This document shows, in pieces, positions 1-7,281 of a stretch of 8,977 nucleotides of DNA. Under the pieces are notes generated by a model that ran no database searches, was not told the origin of the DNA, and was given only the letters and a program-made list of their open reading frames with translations. Source of the stretch: Chitinophagales bacterium. GTDB taxonomy: Bacteria; Bacteroidota; Bacteroidia; Chitinophagales; Chitinophagaceae. The DNA lies in the NCBI GenBank assembly GCA_025355935.1, contig JANXYS010000068.1:1-8977 (forward strand), given 5' to 3'. The position numbers and the translations under genes are program-made. Numbering within the stretch: the first letter of the stretch is position 1; each line of letters starts with the position of its first letter.

Positions 1-2085
1 GAGCACCGAATACCGGGGTCTCTTTGCACCGGGAACACCCGGTTTTTGTTTTTTTACAAGTTCCACATTGTATCCGAAATAACTCGCTACCTCCCAGGCA
101 AATTCATACCATGAACGTTCACCTTGATTTGCCAGGTGCCATATTCCACAAGCATCATCAATTAAAAGATTAAGGCAGGCATCTGCGAGATGCGGTACAT
201 ATGTAGGGGACACAATTTCTTCATCACTTGCGTAAACCTCTCTTCCCTCGCTAACATGTTTTAATATATGACTTACAAAATCGCCCTTACCGCCAGGGCT
301 AAAAAAGGCACTCGTTCTAACCATTAATGACGATGGATTGACATTAGCCAAAAATGTTTCAGCATACATTTTACTCTTTCCGTAAACGTTAAGAGGACAA
401 GGAAGATCATCTTCGTCGTAGGGTGTGGATTTATTTCCGTTAAACACTAAATCAGATGAGAAACTGAGTAGCTTGACTTTATATTGTTCACACAGAATCG
501 CCAGTTTCTGGGCTCCAAGCGTGTTGAGTTTATAACAAACTTCTGAATCTACTTCAGCTGTTTCTACATCTACATATCCGGCAGCATTTATGATTGCCCA
601 AGGTTGCTCCTGCTTAATAATCTGTTCGATTAGTTCTGAACTACAGATATCAATTACTCCCCTGTCGGGAGCCAGGCAGTGAATATCGCGGATTTCACAC
701 TGCTTGATAAATTCCGCTCCAAGCCGACCATTTTTACCGAGTATCAAGAGAGGTCTTACATTTGCTTTCGGTAACCCACTTGCATCGTCTTTTATGGTGG
801 TCCTCGGCAACCTTAGCCACCAGCCCGGCTGGCCACAAAGTATGGAAGCAGGAAAGGAAATTTCTGATACTGAATTTAAAACTCGTGCCAGTGCTGTCGG
901 ACGAGGATAACCCGCACTGATATCAAATACGCCGGACTCGTAATCACAGGACTGTGAGGTAAGTAACTTATTCCAGCCAAATGACCCAAGCATGGACCAA
1001 ATTGTTACTGCCCTTACATCGAACCCCTCAGCTTGTAATGAAGCTGCGATAAGGAATATATGTTTAAACCATCTCAATTGCTCCTCGCGTGTACAGTGCA
1101 GATGAACTTCCGATATAACCAGTGGCAAATTGTAACGTCCGCATATCTCACGGAAAAGAACTTCGGCGCCGTGAGGCTCCCGTACGTTCGCTCTTACGGC
1201 CTCGATATCGGCATATCGATGTAAGCCGTTACCGCCATGAGTATGTAACGGATAATTAGATAAATTTTCATCCAGGTACCGCTCTGATGTTAGATAGTAA
1301 TTTACCCCTATCACATCAGGTGGGCAGGGGTTACAAAGGAAAAATTGAAGCGCTGATTCTTTAATACCAAGGCGCATAAAATATCTCCATAACGGGTGTT
1401 GCTGATCAAATGAGCCAGTGAGAATATCAAATGTCAACCAGCGTCGATGATTCTCAAATACAGCCTGGTATGATAATATCGGTGTGCTGTAGGTTTTCCC
1501 GAGATCCTCTGTTTGGATAAGCCTTGCAGAAGGATTTGTTTTGCGGATTTCGCCCATTGCTAACACTATTGCCTTCAATTGAATCAGCAACATTTTAATA
1601 AAACTTACATCATTAGTCTTGTGCGGAAACCAAAGGCCATATAACCCTGAAAAACGAGCTGTGGTGAGAGGTTCATTGATGGGTGTATAATCCGTTACCC
1701 ATGGAAATTCCCCTGCTACAGTTGCCGCGTACGATGCAAATTTGGCTGGAAATTCCTCATCCAACAAATGTGTAAACATAGGGCCGCTTCCATGATGTAA
1801 TAAGCCTACAATGGGGTTTATTTTGGCATCTCGTAACTTCATTAAATGAGCTTCGGCCCATGAAAAATCAATTATAGTATCTTGGTGTGGTTGATGTCTT
1901 TCCCATAAAACGGGGAACCGCAAAGCTTTAATCCCGGTCGCGATGACCGAGTCCAGATCTTCCGGACGATTATAAAATCCTCCCATATCAAGTTGATCAA
2001 GATACTTGTCGTTAACTCTGTTGATCGTACATTCGAGGCCGCCCCACACCGCAGGCAAGGGCGATTTTACGTCTGCTTCCTTCAT
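1..2085 (-). CDS. GH1-like glycosidase domain fused to RmlD-like sugar-nucleotide reductase domain (3' end cut by window)
   Basis: The frame is open from ATG at 2085 to the left edge (695 codons, no stop), so the C-terminus is missing. Residues about 8-380 resemble a family 1 glycoside hydrolase barrel: LHHGSGP (96-102) sits where GH1 enzymes have YHWDLP, INEP (136-139) carries the presumed acid/base E138, SEVHL (325-329) offers E326 at the nucleophile position, and WSMLGSFGW (363-371) matches the terminal WSLLDNFEW motif. Residues about 445-695 form a Rossmann domain like dTDP-4-dehydrorhamnose reductase: LILGKNGRLG (447-456), SSDLVFNG (543-550), YGKSK with Y568/K572 as the YxxxK pair, and GIWHLAN before a C-terminal RPRYSVL. 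Only a few tens of residues are probably missing. There is no signal peptide, so it is probably cytoplasmic. It follows the glycosyltransferase stop by 10 bases and is probably co-transcribed with it. The domain assignments are firm; whether the barrel hydrolyses anything and whether the reductase makes a deoxysugar are unknown. A start at TTG 2103 is possible, but ATG is preferred. Confidence 0.85.
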   Translation of the reverse strand, partial: MKEADVKSPLPAVWGGLECTINRVNDKYLDQLDMGGFYNRPEDLDSVIATGIKALRFPVLWERHQPHQDTIIDFSWAEAHLMKLRDAKINPIVGLLHHGSGPMFTHLLDEEFPAKFASYAATVAGEFPWVTDYTPINEPLTTARFSGLYGLWFPHKTNDVSFIKMLLIQLKAIVLAMGEIRKTNPSARLIQTEDLGKTYSTPILSYQAVFENHRRWLTFDILTGSFDQQHPLWRYFMRLGIKESALQFFLCNPCPPDVIGVNYYLTSERYLDENLSNYPLHTHGGNGLHRYADIEAVRANVREPHGAEVLFREICGRYNLPLVISEVHLHCTREEQLRWFKHIFLIAASLQAEGFDVRAVTIWSMLGSFGWNKLLTSQSCDYESGVFDISAGYPRPTALARVLNSVSEISFPASILCGQPGWWLRLPRTTIKDDASGLPKANVRPLLILGKNGRLGAEFIKQCEIRDIHCLAPDRGVIDICSSELIEQIIKQEQPWAIINAAGYVDVETAEVDSEVCYKLNTLGAQKLAILCEQYKVKLLSFSSDLVFNGNKSTPYDEDDLPCPLNVYGKSKMYAETFLANVNPSSLMVRTSAFFSPGGKGDFVSHILKHVSEGREVYASDEEIVSPTYVPHLADACLNLLIDDACGIWHLANQGERSWYEFAWEVASYFGYNVELVKKQKPGVPGAKRPRYSVL

Positions 2086-2095
2086 AACACGAGTA

Positions 2096-3280
2096 TTAAG
2101 CAACTGAGCGGAACCCTTCCTTTTTTTCAGACAATTCACTTATGGCAAGTTGAATCCGTTCCATCATATTGCGGGTCGTATTATCCCACGAAACATCGAT
2201 AAGAAATTTATCAACTTCGGATAGCCATTCCTGGTAGGCACGGGCATCTTTGTTAATTTCATTTTCTGCCGCCGCGATAAATTCTTGGGCATTATCAGCT
2301 ATGTATACAAGGCCTTTATCAGCATAAGGAGTTACAACATCCATAATAGACGAGGATATAACTGGTTTACCCGCAGCCAGATATTCAGGAGTTTTTGTAG
2401 GACTGATGTATTTAGTAGATTCGTTTTTTTCAAATGGAATGATAGCCATATCCCACCCCGAAAGATACATAGGCAATTCTTTATACGTCTTGCTTCCAAG
2501 GTAGTGAATATTTTCACGGCGCGGAAGATCTTCATCATTGATCTTCACCACTGGTCCGAGTAAGATGAGCTGCCAGTCGGGGCGAAGTCTTGCAACCTCC
2601 TCAATTAATCCGATATTAAATCTTTCATCAATTACCCCGTAAAAACCTAAACGGAACCCGGAAATATCCTTCTGATCAATCGGGTCCTGGTCGTTAACCC
2701 GACCAACAGCAAAATGATCTTTATCAATACTGCTTGGGAAGGGATAAATATTGTGATGAGAATTCTTTTTCGCCTGGTATAAACTATGCCCACCAGTGAA
2801 TACTAAGCCTGCACATCCAAACAATTCAGTCTCCAACAATTTTAACTCGGCAGGAGCAAACTTAAAAGCTGAAAGTTCATCCATGCAATCATAAATAGTA
2901 AGTCGTGGTTTGAGATGGTTGGTAAATTTTAAAGCCATTGGTGTGTAATACCACGCTATGAAATTTTCAATGTTGCGCTTCACAAACAGTCGGTCTAGAA
3001 GTTTTCTTTGCCTTGAATGAACCGAATTTTGATCTTCGTGCCCATGCTGCAACACGGGAGTTACAATCCATACGTTCTCGCCAGATAACGAAATGCTTAT
3101 ATCGTCCGCACCATCATGAAATAAAGGTTCTTCAATGAAGAACACTCTGAACGTTTTGGCCATTCGGCTCATAATGTGTTGAGGTCGCTGATAAACGAAA
3201 TCCCATCTTAGGTGGCAAAAACAAACTAAATCGGAAACTCCGGATTGAATAGTTTCCTTAATTGATTGTTCAATTTTCAT
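2096..3280 (-). CDS. GT4-like (TuaH-like) glycosyltransferase
   Basis: This 394-residue protein is a complete GT-B fold glycosyltransferase of the Glycos_transf_1/GT4 type, expected to move a sugar from a nucleotide donor to a glycan or lipid-linked acceptor at the cytoplasmic side. Visible signatures are HLRWDFVYQRPQH (23-35) in the N-terminal acceptor half, YDCMDELSAF (130-139), the start of the second Rossmann half at FYGVIDERFN (213-222) with RPDWQLILLGP just after, and the donor-site stretch SPTKTPEYLAAGKPVIS (293-309), whose Glu lies where GT4 enzymes bind the donor sugar. The length is normal for the family and no membrane helix or signal peptide is seen. The ATG has no clear Shine-Dalgarno; the upstream bases are A/T rich. 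It is the first gene of a likely two-gene operon with the GH1/RmlD fusion. Similar proteins, from memory, often occur near UDP-galactopyranose mutase genes; none is visible here, so the sugar is not assigned. Confidence 0.88.
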   Translation of the reverse strand: MKIEQSIKETIQSGVSDLVCFCHLRWDFVYQRPQHIMSRMAKTFRVFFIEEPLFHDGADDISISLSGENVWIVTPVLQHGHEDQNSVHSRQRKLLDRLFVKRNIENFIAWYYTPMALKFTNHLKPRLTIYDCMDELSAFKFAPAELKLLETELFGCAGLVFTGGHSLYQAKKNSHHNIYPFPSSIDKDHFAVGRVNDQDPIDQKDISGFRLGFYGVIDERFNIGLIEEVARLRPDWQLILLGPVVKINDEDLPRRENIHYLGSKTYKELPMYLSGWDMAIIPFEKNESTKYISPTKTPEYLAAGKPVISSSIMDVVTPYADKGLVYIADNAQEFIAAAENEINKDARAYQEWLSEVDKFLIDVSWDNTTRNMMERIQLAISELSEKKEGFRSVA

Positions 3281-3324
3281 GTTTATAAGTTTAAAACATT
3301 TCAGCTAATTCACAACTCTACCCA

Positions 3325-3353
3325 GTTATATCTAAACTTTTATTGAGGACAAA
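3325..3353 (-). promoter_or_regulatory. Possible promoter of the glycosyltransferase operon
   Basis: Reading the minus strand, TTGTCC (3352-3347) and TATAAC (3330-3325) are 16 bases apart and resemble -35 and -10 boxes; the same place also fits, weakly, the Bacteroidota pattern TTTG (3353-3350), 19 bases, then TATAACTG against TAnnTTTG. It lies about 45 bases before the ATG at 3280. Such matches are common by chance in AT-rich DNA, so this is only a candidate. Confidence 0.3.
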
Positions 3354-3466
3354 AAAGAGGACGATCAACGTGAGGGTTACAAGATTAGCATGTTAAAATT
3401 ATGCCAGCGTGCTCACTGATGGGAAAGTTGTTGAGACTCCACGCTATAGACCGCCCGTTTTCTTAT

Positions 3467-3488
3467 TTTGTGGAAATTTTACCACAAA
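3467..3488. repeat. Perfect 7-base inverted repeat in spacer
   Basis: TTTGTGG (3467-3473) and CCACAAA (3482-3488) are perfect reverse complements around an 8-base A/T loop. No T-run follows on either strand, so it does not look like a classic intrinsic terminator. It could be a protein-binding site or a weak terminator of the kinase transcript, or chance. Confidence 0.35.
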
Positions 3489-3638
3489 TGGCACTTGTTA
3501 TTGGTAGATATCCGAGTCAACGGAAGTTTGCTGTTGTTTCTAAGAGTTTAATTTGTTGAATAGTTATCTACAGCGAACCATTCTCGTCCACCAATGCTTT
3601 AATAACAGATAAAGGATTTATGAGAAAGGGTGTGGATT

Positions 3639-6086
3639 TTATTGTAGACGCACGACGCAGGTATAAGGCAGGTATAGGAAAAAAGTCGATCCCTTACCCG
3701 GAATACTTTCGGCCGTTATAAAGCCACCATGATTATGAATGATCTTCTTGCATGTAGCAAGGCCGATACCAGTTCCTGCATACTTTTCCCGGCTGTGAAG
3801 CCTCTTAAACAACCCAAAAATTCGGTCTGCGTATTCTGCTTCAAAACCGATTCCATTGTCTGTCACGCTTATCTCCAGGTAATTTTCTATGGCGGAATTT
3901 GTTTTAAACCTGAGTGATTTTGCATCGATAAGGCGTGATGATATTGCTATTTCGGGAGTTACGTCGGGGCTTTGGTATTTAATTGCGTTACTTAAAAGGT
4001 TCATAAAAAGTTGAAGAAACTGGAAGCGAACAACCTTTATAAGGGGCAAACTTTGCAATTTCAGAATTACTTTTCTTTCCTCAACCTTATCAATGAAGGA
4101 ATTTTTTACTTCCTCTATCAGTTCGCTGAGCTTAACAACAGACAATTCCTGTGATTGAGTAGTGTTCTGTGAATAATCAAGCAGATCCTGTAGAAGACTC
4201 TGCATACGGGCCGAAGCAGTAAATATCTTATCCAGGTCCTTTGCAATCGCGGGGGATATAGCACTATCATTTTGCTCTATAATTCTCAAACTGTATGTTT
4301 GAATCTTTCGAAGCGGTTCCTGTAAATCATGACTTGCGGCAAAATTGAATGATTCGAGTTCCTCATTACTTCTCTCTAGTTCAAGATTTTTTAATTCAAG
4401 CTGATCTGTTTTTTTCTGTAGCTCAAGTTGAATAGTTTTTTGAACTGAAATGTCGCGAATAAATGCGATAAATACGGGAGTGCTGTCCTGCATCGATTCC
4501 GCTACAGTTAAGGAAATATAAATTTCCTTTTTATTTTTACTGCATGCGCTTAATTCAAGCGTTCTATTAAGAATATGCGGTTGGCGGGTTGACAGATAAC
4601 GTTGCATACCCTTTTCGTGTCCTTCCCTGTATCTTTCCGGAACTATTACATTCGATAAGGATTTACCTACTACCTCGTCGGTTTCCCAACCAAAGATTTC
4701 CTCGGCTTTAGGATTCCACAACGTTATAATATTTTCAGCATTGATCACTATCACAGCGTCGGGTGCATTACTTATCAACTTCTGAAAACTTTGTTCTTTT
4801 TCTTCAAGATTCTTACTTAAAACATGTTCCTTCGTGATGTCCTGGCATGTTCCGTTGAGGCGGATGGGAACCATTGCTGCGTCTAAAATTAATTCCCCTT
4901 TTCCTTTTAGCATTTTTTCAGTTCCATCAGCCGCGATAATAGGTAAAAAGTAATCCAGTGCCTTTTTTGTTTGCAGAGAAAGTTGAATTTCTGAAAGTCT
5001 CGCATCCCGGGCATCAGGATGCACAAATGACATAAAGCGGTCAAAGCTTATCTCTTCGCTTTGTGGTTGTAGGCCATAAATGCGGTACATCTCGTCGGAC
5101 CATATAATCTTACCGTCCGGGATACTCCAACTCCAATTGCCCAGGTGCGTTAGTGCCTGAGCTTGTTTGTGTAATACTTCACTTTGCCGGATTTGATTTA
5201 GTAATTTATACTCTTTGGTGATGTCCATTACCGTACCCTTCATGCTGACAGCTTTCCCATCTTCAAATTTTATTTTCCCTCGGGACCATATTCTCTTTTC
5301 TATGTTATTTTTGATGTATGTATATTCACTTTCAAAAAGTCCATTTTCAGCAAATGCCTTATTTAACGCGAGTTTCAGACCTTCCCGGTCGTCTTCAGCG
5401 ACTTCATCAATAAAAGACTGAAGGTCGCGCGGGCCCTCCAGCTGTAGAATTCGTACGGCCCCCGGGGTATACTGTGAGTTACCATCCCTGAGATCCCACA
5501 AAAAGCTGCCCATATCTGCTAATTCCTGTGCTTCGAGCAATTCATTTCTTTTAATCTCAAGTTCAAGATTGATCTTATTAATCCTTTCCTGCTGAATGGA
5601 AAGATAGGCATTGAATGAGGCTGACTCACTTGCAGCAAGAAACCTGTCAAGTTCTGTCATTATTTCGTTGAACAGGTAAGGGTCTTCCGTATAACCACGA
5701 AGAAAACTTCTGAATGCCGTTCTGCGTACCAGTGATATAAGCGTTATATCTTCTACTAATACCTCATCACGTTCTATAGCAGGTAACTGGTTGGATATGA
5801 AATTTTCGGTGGAAAGTGTTATATATTCATTGACATCGTTGTTAATAAAACTCGTGAGTAACTCAGTATTGGTAACTCTACTAAGATTTTCAAAATCTTT
5901 GTCAGAAAAAGACGAAAAAAATCTAAGCAGGGGTAGGTTTTCCAGCCGCGAGAGTCTGAGCAACTCGGCACCAAGCTCCATCAGTTTGTTACTTAACAGC
6001 CACTCTGCGTAACCCGGCAGATGCGTTAACCGTATTTCCTTAGCATTTTCTAACCCCCCGGTATTCCTATTTGTTTCAAGATTCAT
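3639..6086 (-). CDS. Soluble multi-PAS sensor histidine kinase
   Basis: This 815-residue protein is a complete sensor kinase that should autophosphorylate on His and pass the phosphate to a receiver. Residues 1-165 are a mostly helical N-terminal region reminiscent of the RsbRD-type sensory domain (uncertain). A helix (about 165-190) leads into three PAS domains: about 188-292 and 310-419, both PAS_3-like and ending in MDITKE or QDITKE linkers, and about 433-548, which starts ISNAPDAVIVIN and ends IRDISVQK. A coiled coil (550-580) rich in L, E and K precedes HisKA with H586 in FAASHDLQEPLRK. The HATPase region has the N box around N696/N700, the DNGIGF box (743-748) and GTGIGL (771-776). All catalytic boxes look intact. 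No transmembrane helix is evident, so the stimulus is probably cytoplasmic; PAS ligands cannot be read. It has no receiver domain; the single-receiver gene 14 bases upstream is the probable partner and shares its operon. Confidence 0.95.
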   Translation of the reverse strand: MNLETNRNTGGLENAKEIRLTHLPGYAEWLLSNKLMELGAELLRLSRLENLPLLRFFSSFSDKDFENLSRVTNTELLTSFINNDVNEYITLSTENFISNQLPAIERDEVLVEDITLISLVRRTAFRSFLRGYTEDPYLFNEIMTELDRFLAASESASFNAYLSIQQERINKINLELEIKRNELLEAQELADMGSFLWDLRDGNSQYTPGAVRILQLEGPRDLQSFIDEVAEDDREGLKLALNKAFAENGLFESEYTYIKNNIEKRIWSRGKIKFEDGKAVSMKGTVMDITKEYKLLNQIRQSEVLHKQAQALTHLGNWSWSIPDGKIIWSDEMYRIYGLQPQSEEISFDRFMSFVHPDARDARLSEIQLSLQTKKALDYFLPIIAADGTEKMLKGKGELILDAAMVPIRLNGTCQDITKEHVLSKNLEEKEQSFQKLISNAPDAVIVINAENIITLWNPKAEEIFGWETDEVVGKSLSNVIVPERYREGHEKGMQRYLSTRQPHILNRTLELSACSKNKKEIYISLTVAESMQDSTPVFIAFIRDISVQKTIQLELQKKTDQLELKNLELERSNEELESFNFAASHDLQEPLRKIQTYSLRIIEQNDSAISPAIAKDLDKIFTASARMQSLLQDLLDYSQNTTQSQELSVVKLSELIEEVKNSFIDKVEERKVILKLQSLPLIKVVRFQFLQLFMNLLSNAIKYQSPDVTPEIAISSRLIDAKSLRFKTNSAIENYLEISVTDNGIGFEAEYADRIFGLFKRLHSREKYAGTGIGLATCKKIIHNHGGFITAESIPGKGSTFFLYLPYTCVVRLQ

Positions 6087-6100
6087 GTACCGTCTTTTAA

Positions 6101-6700
6101 TCAGGAAATTACATAATTATCCAATGGCTGGTTTGCTGAAATTAAATTAAAATCGACCGCGAATACCTTTTCTATTAAGGCAATTGCTCCGCGAAAACTG
6201 TTTGGCTTTCGAATATAAAAGTGAGCTCCGATAGTATGAGTATCACTAATGTCTTTCTGCAAAGTGGAGGTTGAATACATTATAACTGGTAAGCTTTTAA
6301 ATTTTGGATTATTCCTTATTTCCTGCAGGCACTGTTTACCCGTTTTGCCAGGCATATTTAAATCGAGGAAAAGTAACGTGGGCGAAGGAACCCCGTGTGA
6401 AGTCAAATGTTGCATGAGTTCTAACCCGTTTCTCACCGCGGTAACTTTTATTCCTGAACTGATTTCGGAAATAGCTTCCTGGAACAATTCACGATCGTCC
6501 GAATCATCATCGGCTAAGAGAATATTAATTTCAGAAGCGGCAGTTCTTTTAAGCCCGGCATCGCTGATCCCAATCAACTGGTTGTTTAGCTTTATCTTCT
6601 GTATTATGGAAGAAAATAAAATCAAAAGCCGAGGTTGTTGCCATCCAGGAATCCACGTTGCTGAAAGTGAGGGTGCTGCATAATCATTATAAGAAATCAT
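6101..6700 (-). CDS. Single-domain response regulator (Rcp1-like CheY-type receiver)
   Basis: The receiver domain is clear and complete: the acidic cluster DDD (64-66, counted from ATG 6700) in ILLADDDSDD, phosphoacceptor D113 in FLDLNMPGKTG, the switch Ser/Thr in IMYSTST (140-146), and the conserved Lys in RKP (K165). There is no output domain, so it probably acts through protein contact or as a phosphate shuttle for the kinase encoded directly downstream. The kinase ATG follows after 14 bases. The start is doubtful. The frame is open further up, to TTG 6730, but that codon overlaps the promoter candidate. ATG 6712 and ATG 6700 are both in frame and neither has a Shine-Dalgarno. Either gives an N-terminal extension of about 60 residues not usual for this family. 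TTG 6577 would give a normal-sized protein. A further ATG at 6561 is one frame off and could mark an indel. The stop and domain are firm; the start is not. Confidence 0.82.
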   Translation of the reverse strand: MISYNDYAAPSLSATWIPGWQQPRLLILFSSIIQKIKLNNQLIGISDAGLKRTAASEINILLADDDSDDRELFQEAISEISSGIKVTAVRNGLELMQHLTSHGVPSPTLLFLDLNMPGKTGKQCLQEIRNNPKFKSLPVIMYSTSTLQKDISDTHTIGAHFYIRKPNSFRGAIALIEKVFAVDFNLISANQPLDNYVIS

Positions 6701-6727
6701 GTTGAAACGCATGGGACAAATTGAACA

Positions 6728-6760
6728 CAATATTAAGATTTTCTCTTAAAGACTATCAAG
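6728..6760 (-). promoter_or_regulatory. Candidate promoter of the receiver-kinase operon
   Basis: On the minus strand TAATATTG (6735-6728) matches the Bacteroidota -7 pattern TAnnTTTG at all but one fixed position, and CTTG (6760-6757) stands 21 bases upstream where TTTG is expected. The same bases read as TTGATA, 18 bases, TAATAT in sigma-70 terms. Transcription would start near 6723, upstream of ATG 6712 and ATG 6700 but downstream of TTG 6730, which argues against that earliest start. No promoter test is possible from sequence alone. Confidence 0.4.
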
Positions 6761-6938
6761 ATTCCTACATATCTAGTTTCTCCTGATATGAAAGCGGTTT
6801 ATAATATTGATAAGGCAGATCCCCGCGAAGTTGTCTTCATTGGTCTAAGTAGCTTTTACTATGTCTGGTAATATACCTGCTCGTTTCAACCCTGAAAGCC
6901 AGTGAGTGTCCGAGGCTAACTAATATTCCTTGGCCGAT

Positions 6939-6957
6939 CCTGACCTGCCGGATCAGG
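6939..6957. repeat. GC-rich imperfect hairpin, possible dispersed palindrome
   Basis: CCTGACC (6939-6945), loop TGCC, then GG, one unpaired A (6952) and TCAGG (6953-6957) form a 7-pair stem with a single bulge. No T-run follows on either strand, so it is unlikely to be an ordinary intrinsic terminator. The CCTG...TGCCGG...CAGG layout recalls short palindromes built on CCTGCCGGCAGG that, from memory, recur between genes in some Bacteroidota genomes. Only one copy is present in this window. Confidence 0.4.
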
Positions 6958-7202
6958 TAATGATCATATCGTTCTTGTTAGAGCTTTCGGAACGTATTGT
7001 GTAGAGTAAAGTGGCTTTCCCCGCAAAGGGAGGGTTAGAGGATAGTAAAGTAACTGCCTTCAAAAAGTTAGCAGACTTTCTAAGCAAAAGTATTTTATTC
7101 CTATATGGAACCGTTAGTGCATCTCATCCCCGATGAAGTACAAAGAAGTAACCAAGCAAGGTAATTACCATACGACATGCAAGTGCTATTTAAGTCCACC
7201 AA

Positions 7203-7222
7203 TTAAGGCTAATACTTAAGGC
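7203..7222. repeat. Short direct repeat TTAAGGC, 13-base period
   Basis: TTAAGGC occurs at 7203-7209 and again at 7216-7222, separated by six bases, about 60 bases past the dehydrogenase stop. A 13-base period is not a whole number of helix turns, so a tandem operator is not strongly suggested. It may be chance in AT-rich DNA. Confidence 0.25.
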
Positions 7223-7281
7223 AAAGAGATTAAAACAAATGCTCATTGGTAAGTTTCGTTGATTCTTGCATGATCACCAAA

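Larger units (their letters stand above)
3281..3638. other. Gene-free spacer upstream of the glycosyltransferase
   Basis: These 358 bases separate the kinase stop from the glycosyltransferase start. No open frame with convincing protein-like content is present on either strand. The stretch holds a 7-base-arm inverted repeat near its middle and a promoter-like pair close to the glycosyltransferase. No stem followed by a clear T-run was found behind the kinase gene, so how that transcript ends is not visible. The spacer length and the promoter candidate suggest that the glycosyltransferase operon is transcribed separately from the kinase operon. Confidence 0.6.
6731..7281. other. 551-base intergenic region without a supportable gene
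   Basis: This stretch lies between the dehydrogenase stop and the receiver gene. Both strands carry frequent stops, and the only ATG-started frames are about 13-28 codons without ribosome-binding signals (for example from 7105 and 7133 on the plus strand). It holds the receiver promoter candidate, a stem-loop at 6939-6957 and a 7-base direct repeat at 7203-7222. I see no tRNA, riboswitch or insertion-sequence end. It may contain a long leader, an unrecognised small RNA or decayed coding sequence, none of which can be shown here. Confidence 0.55.

Noticed and set aside
704..910. 68-codon plus-strand frame
   Set aside because: It lies antisense inside the RmlD-like domain, which has clear family motifs on the minus strand.
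1993..2202. 69-codon plus-strand frame across the glycosyltransferase/fusion junction
   Set aside because: It is antisense to two well-supported genes and has no recognisable domain.
3622..3726. Short plus-strand frame starting with ATG behind AAAGGA
   Set aside because: The upstream bases resemble a ribosome-binding site, but the product is about 34 residues, overlaps the kinase 3' end antisense and matches nothing I know.
6249..6683. 144-codon plus-strand frame
   Set aside because: It is antisense to the receiver domain, whose catalytic residues are all present; the plus-strand product shows no family features.
7133..7219. 28-codon plus-strand frame in the long spacer
   Set aside because: It has no ribosome-binding signal and no recognisable content; a frame this short is expected by chance.
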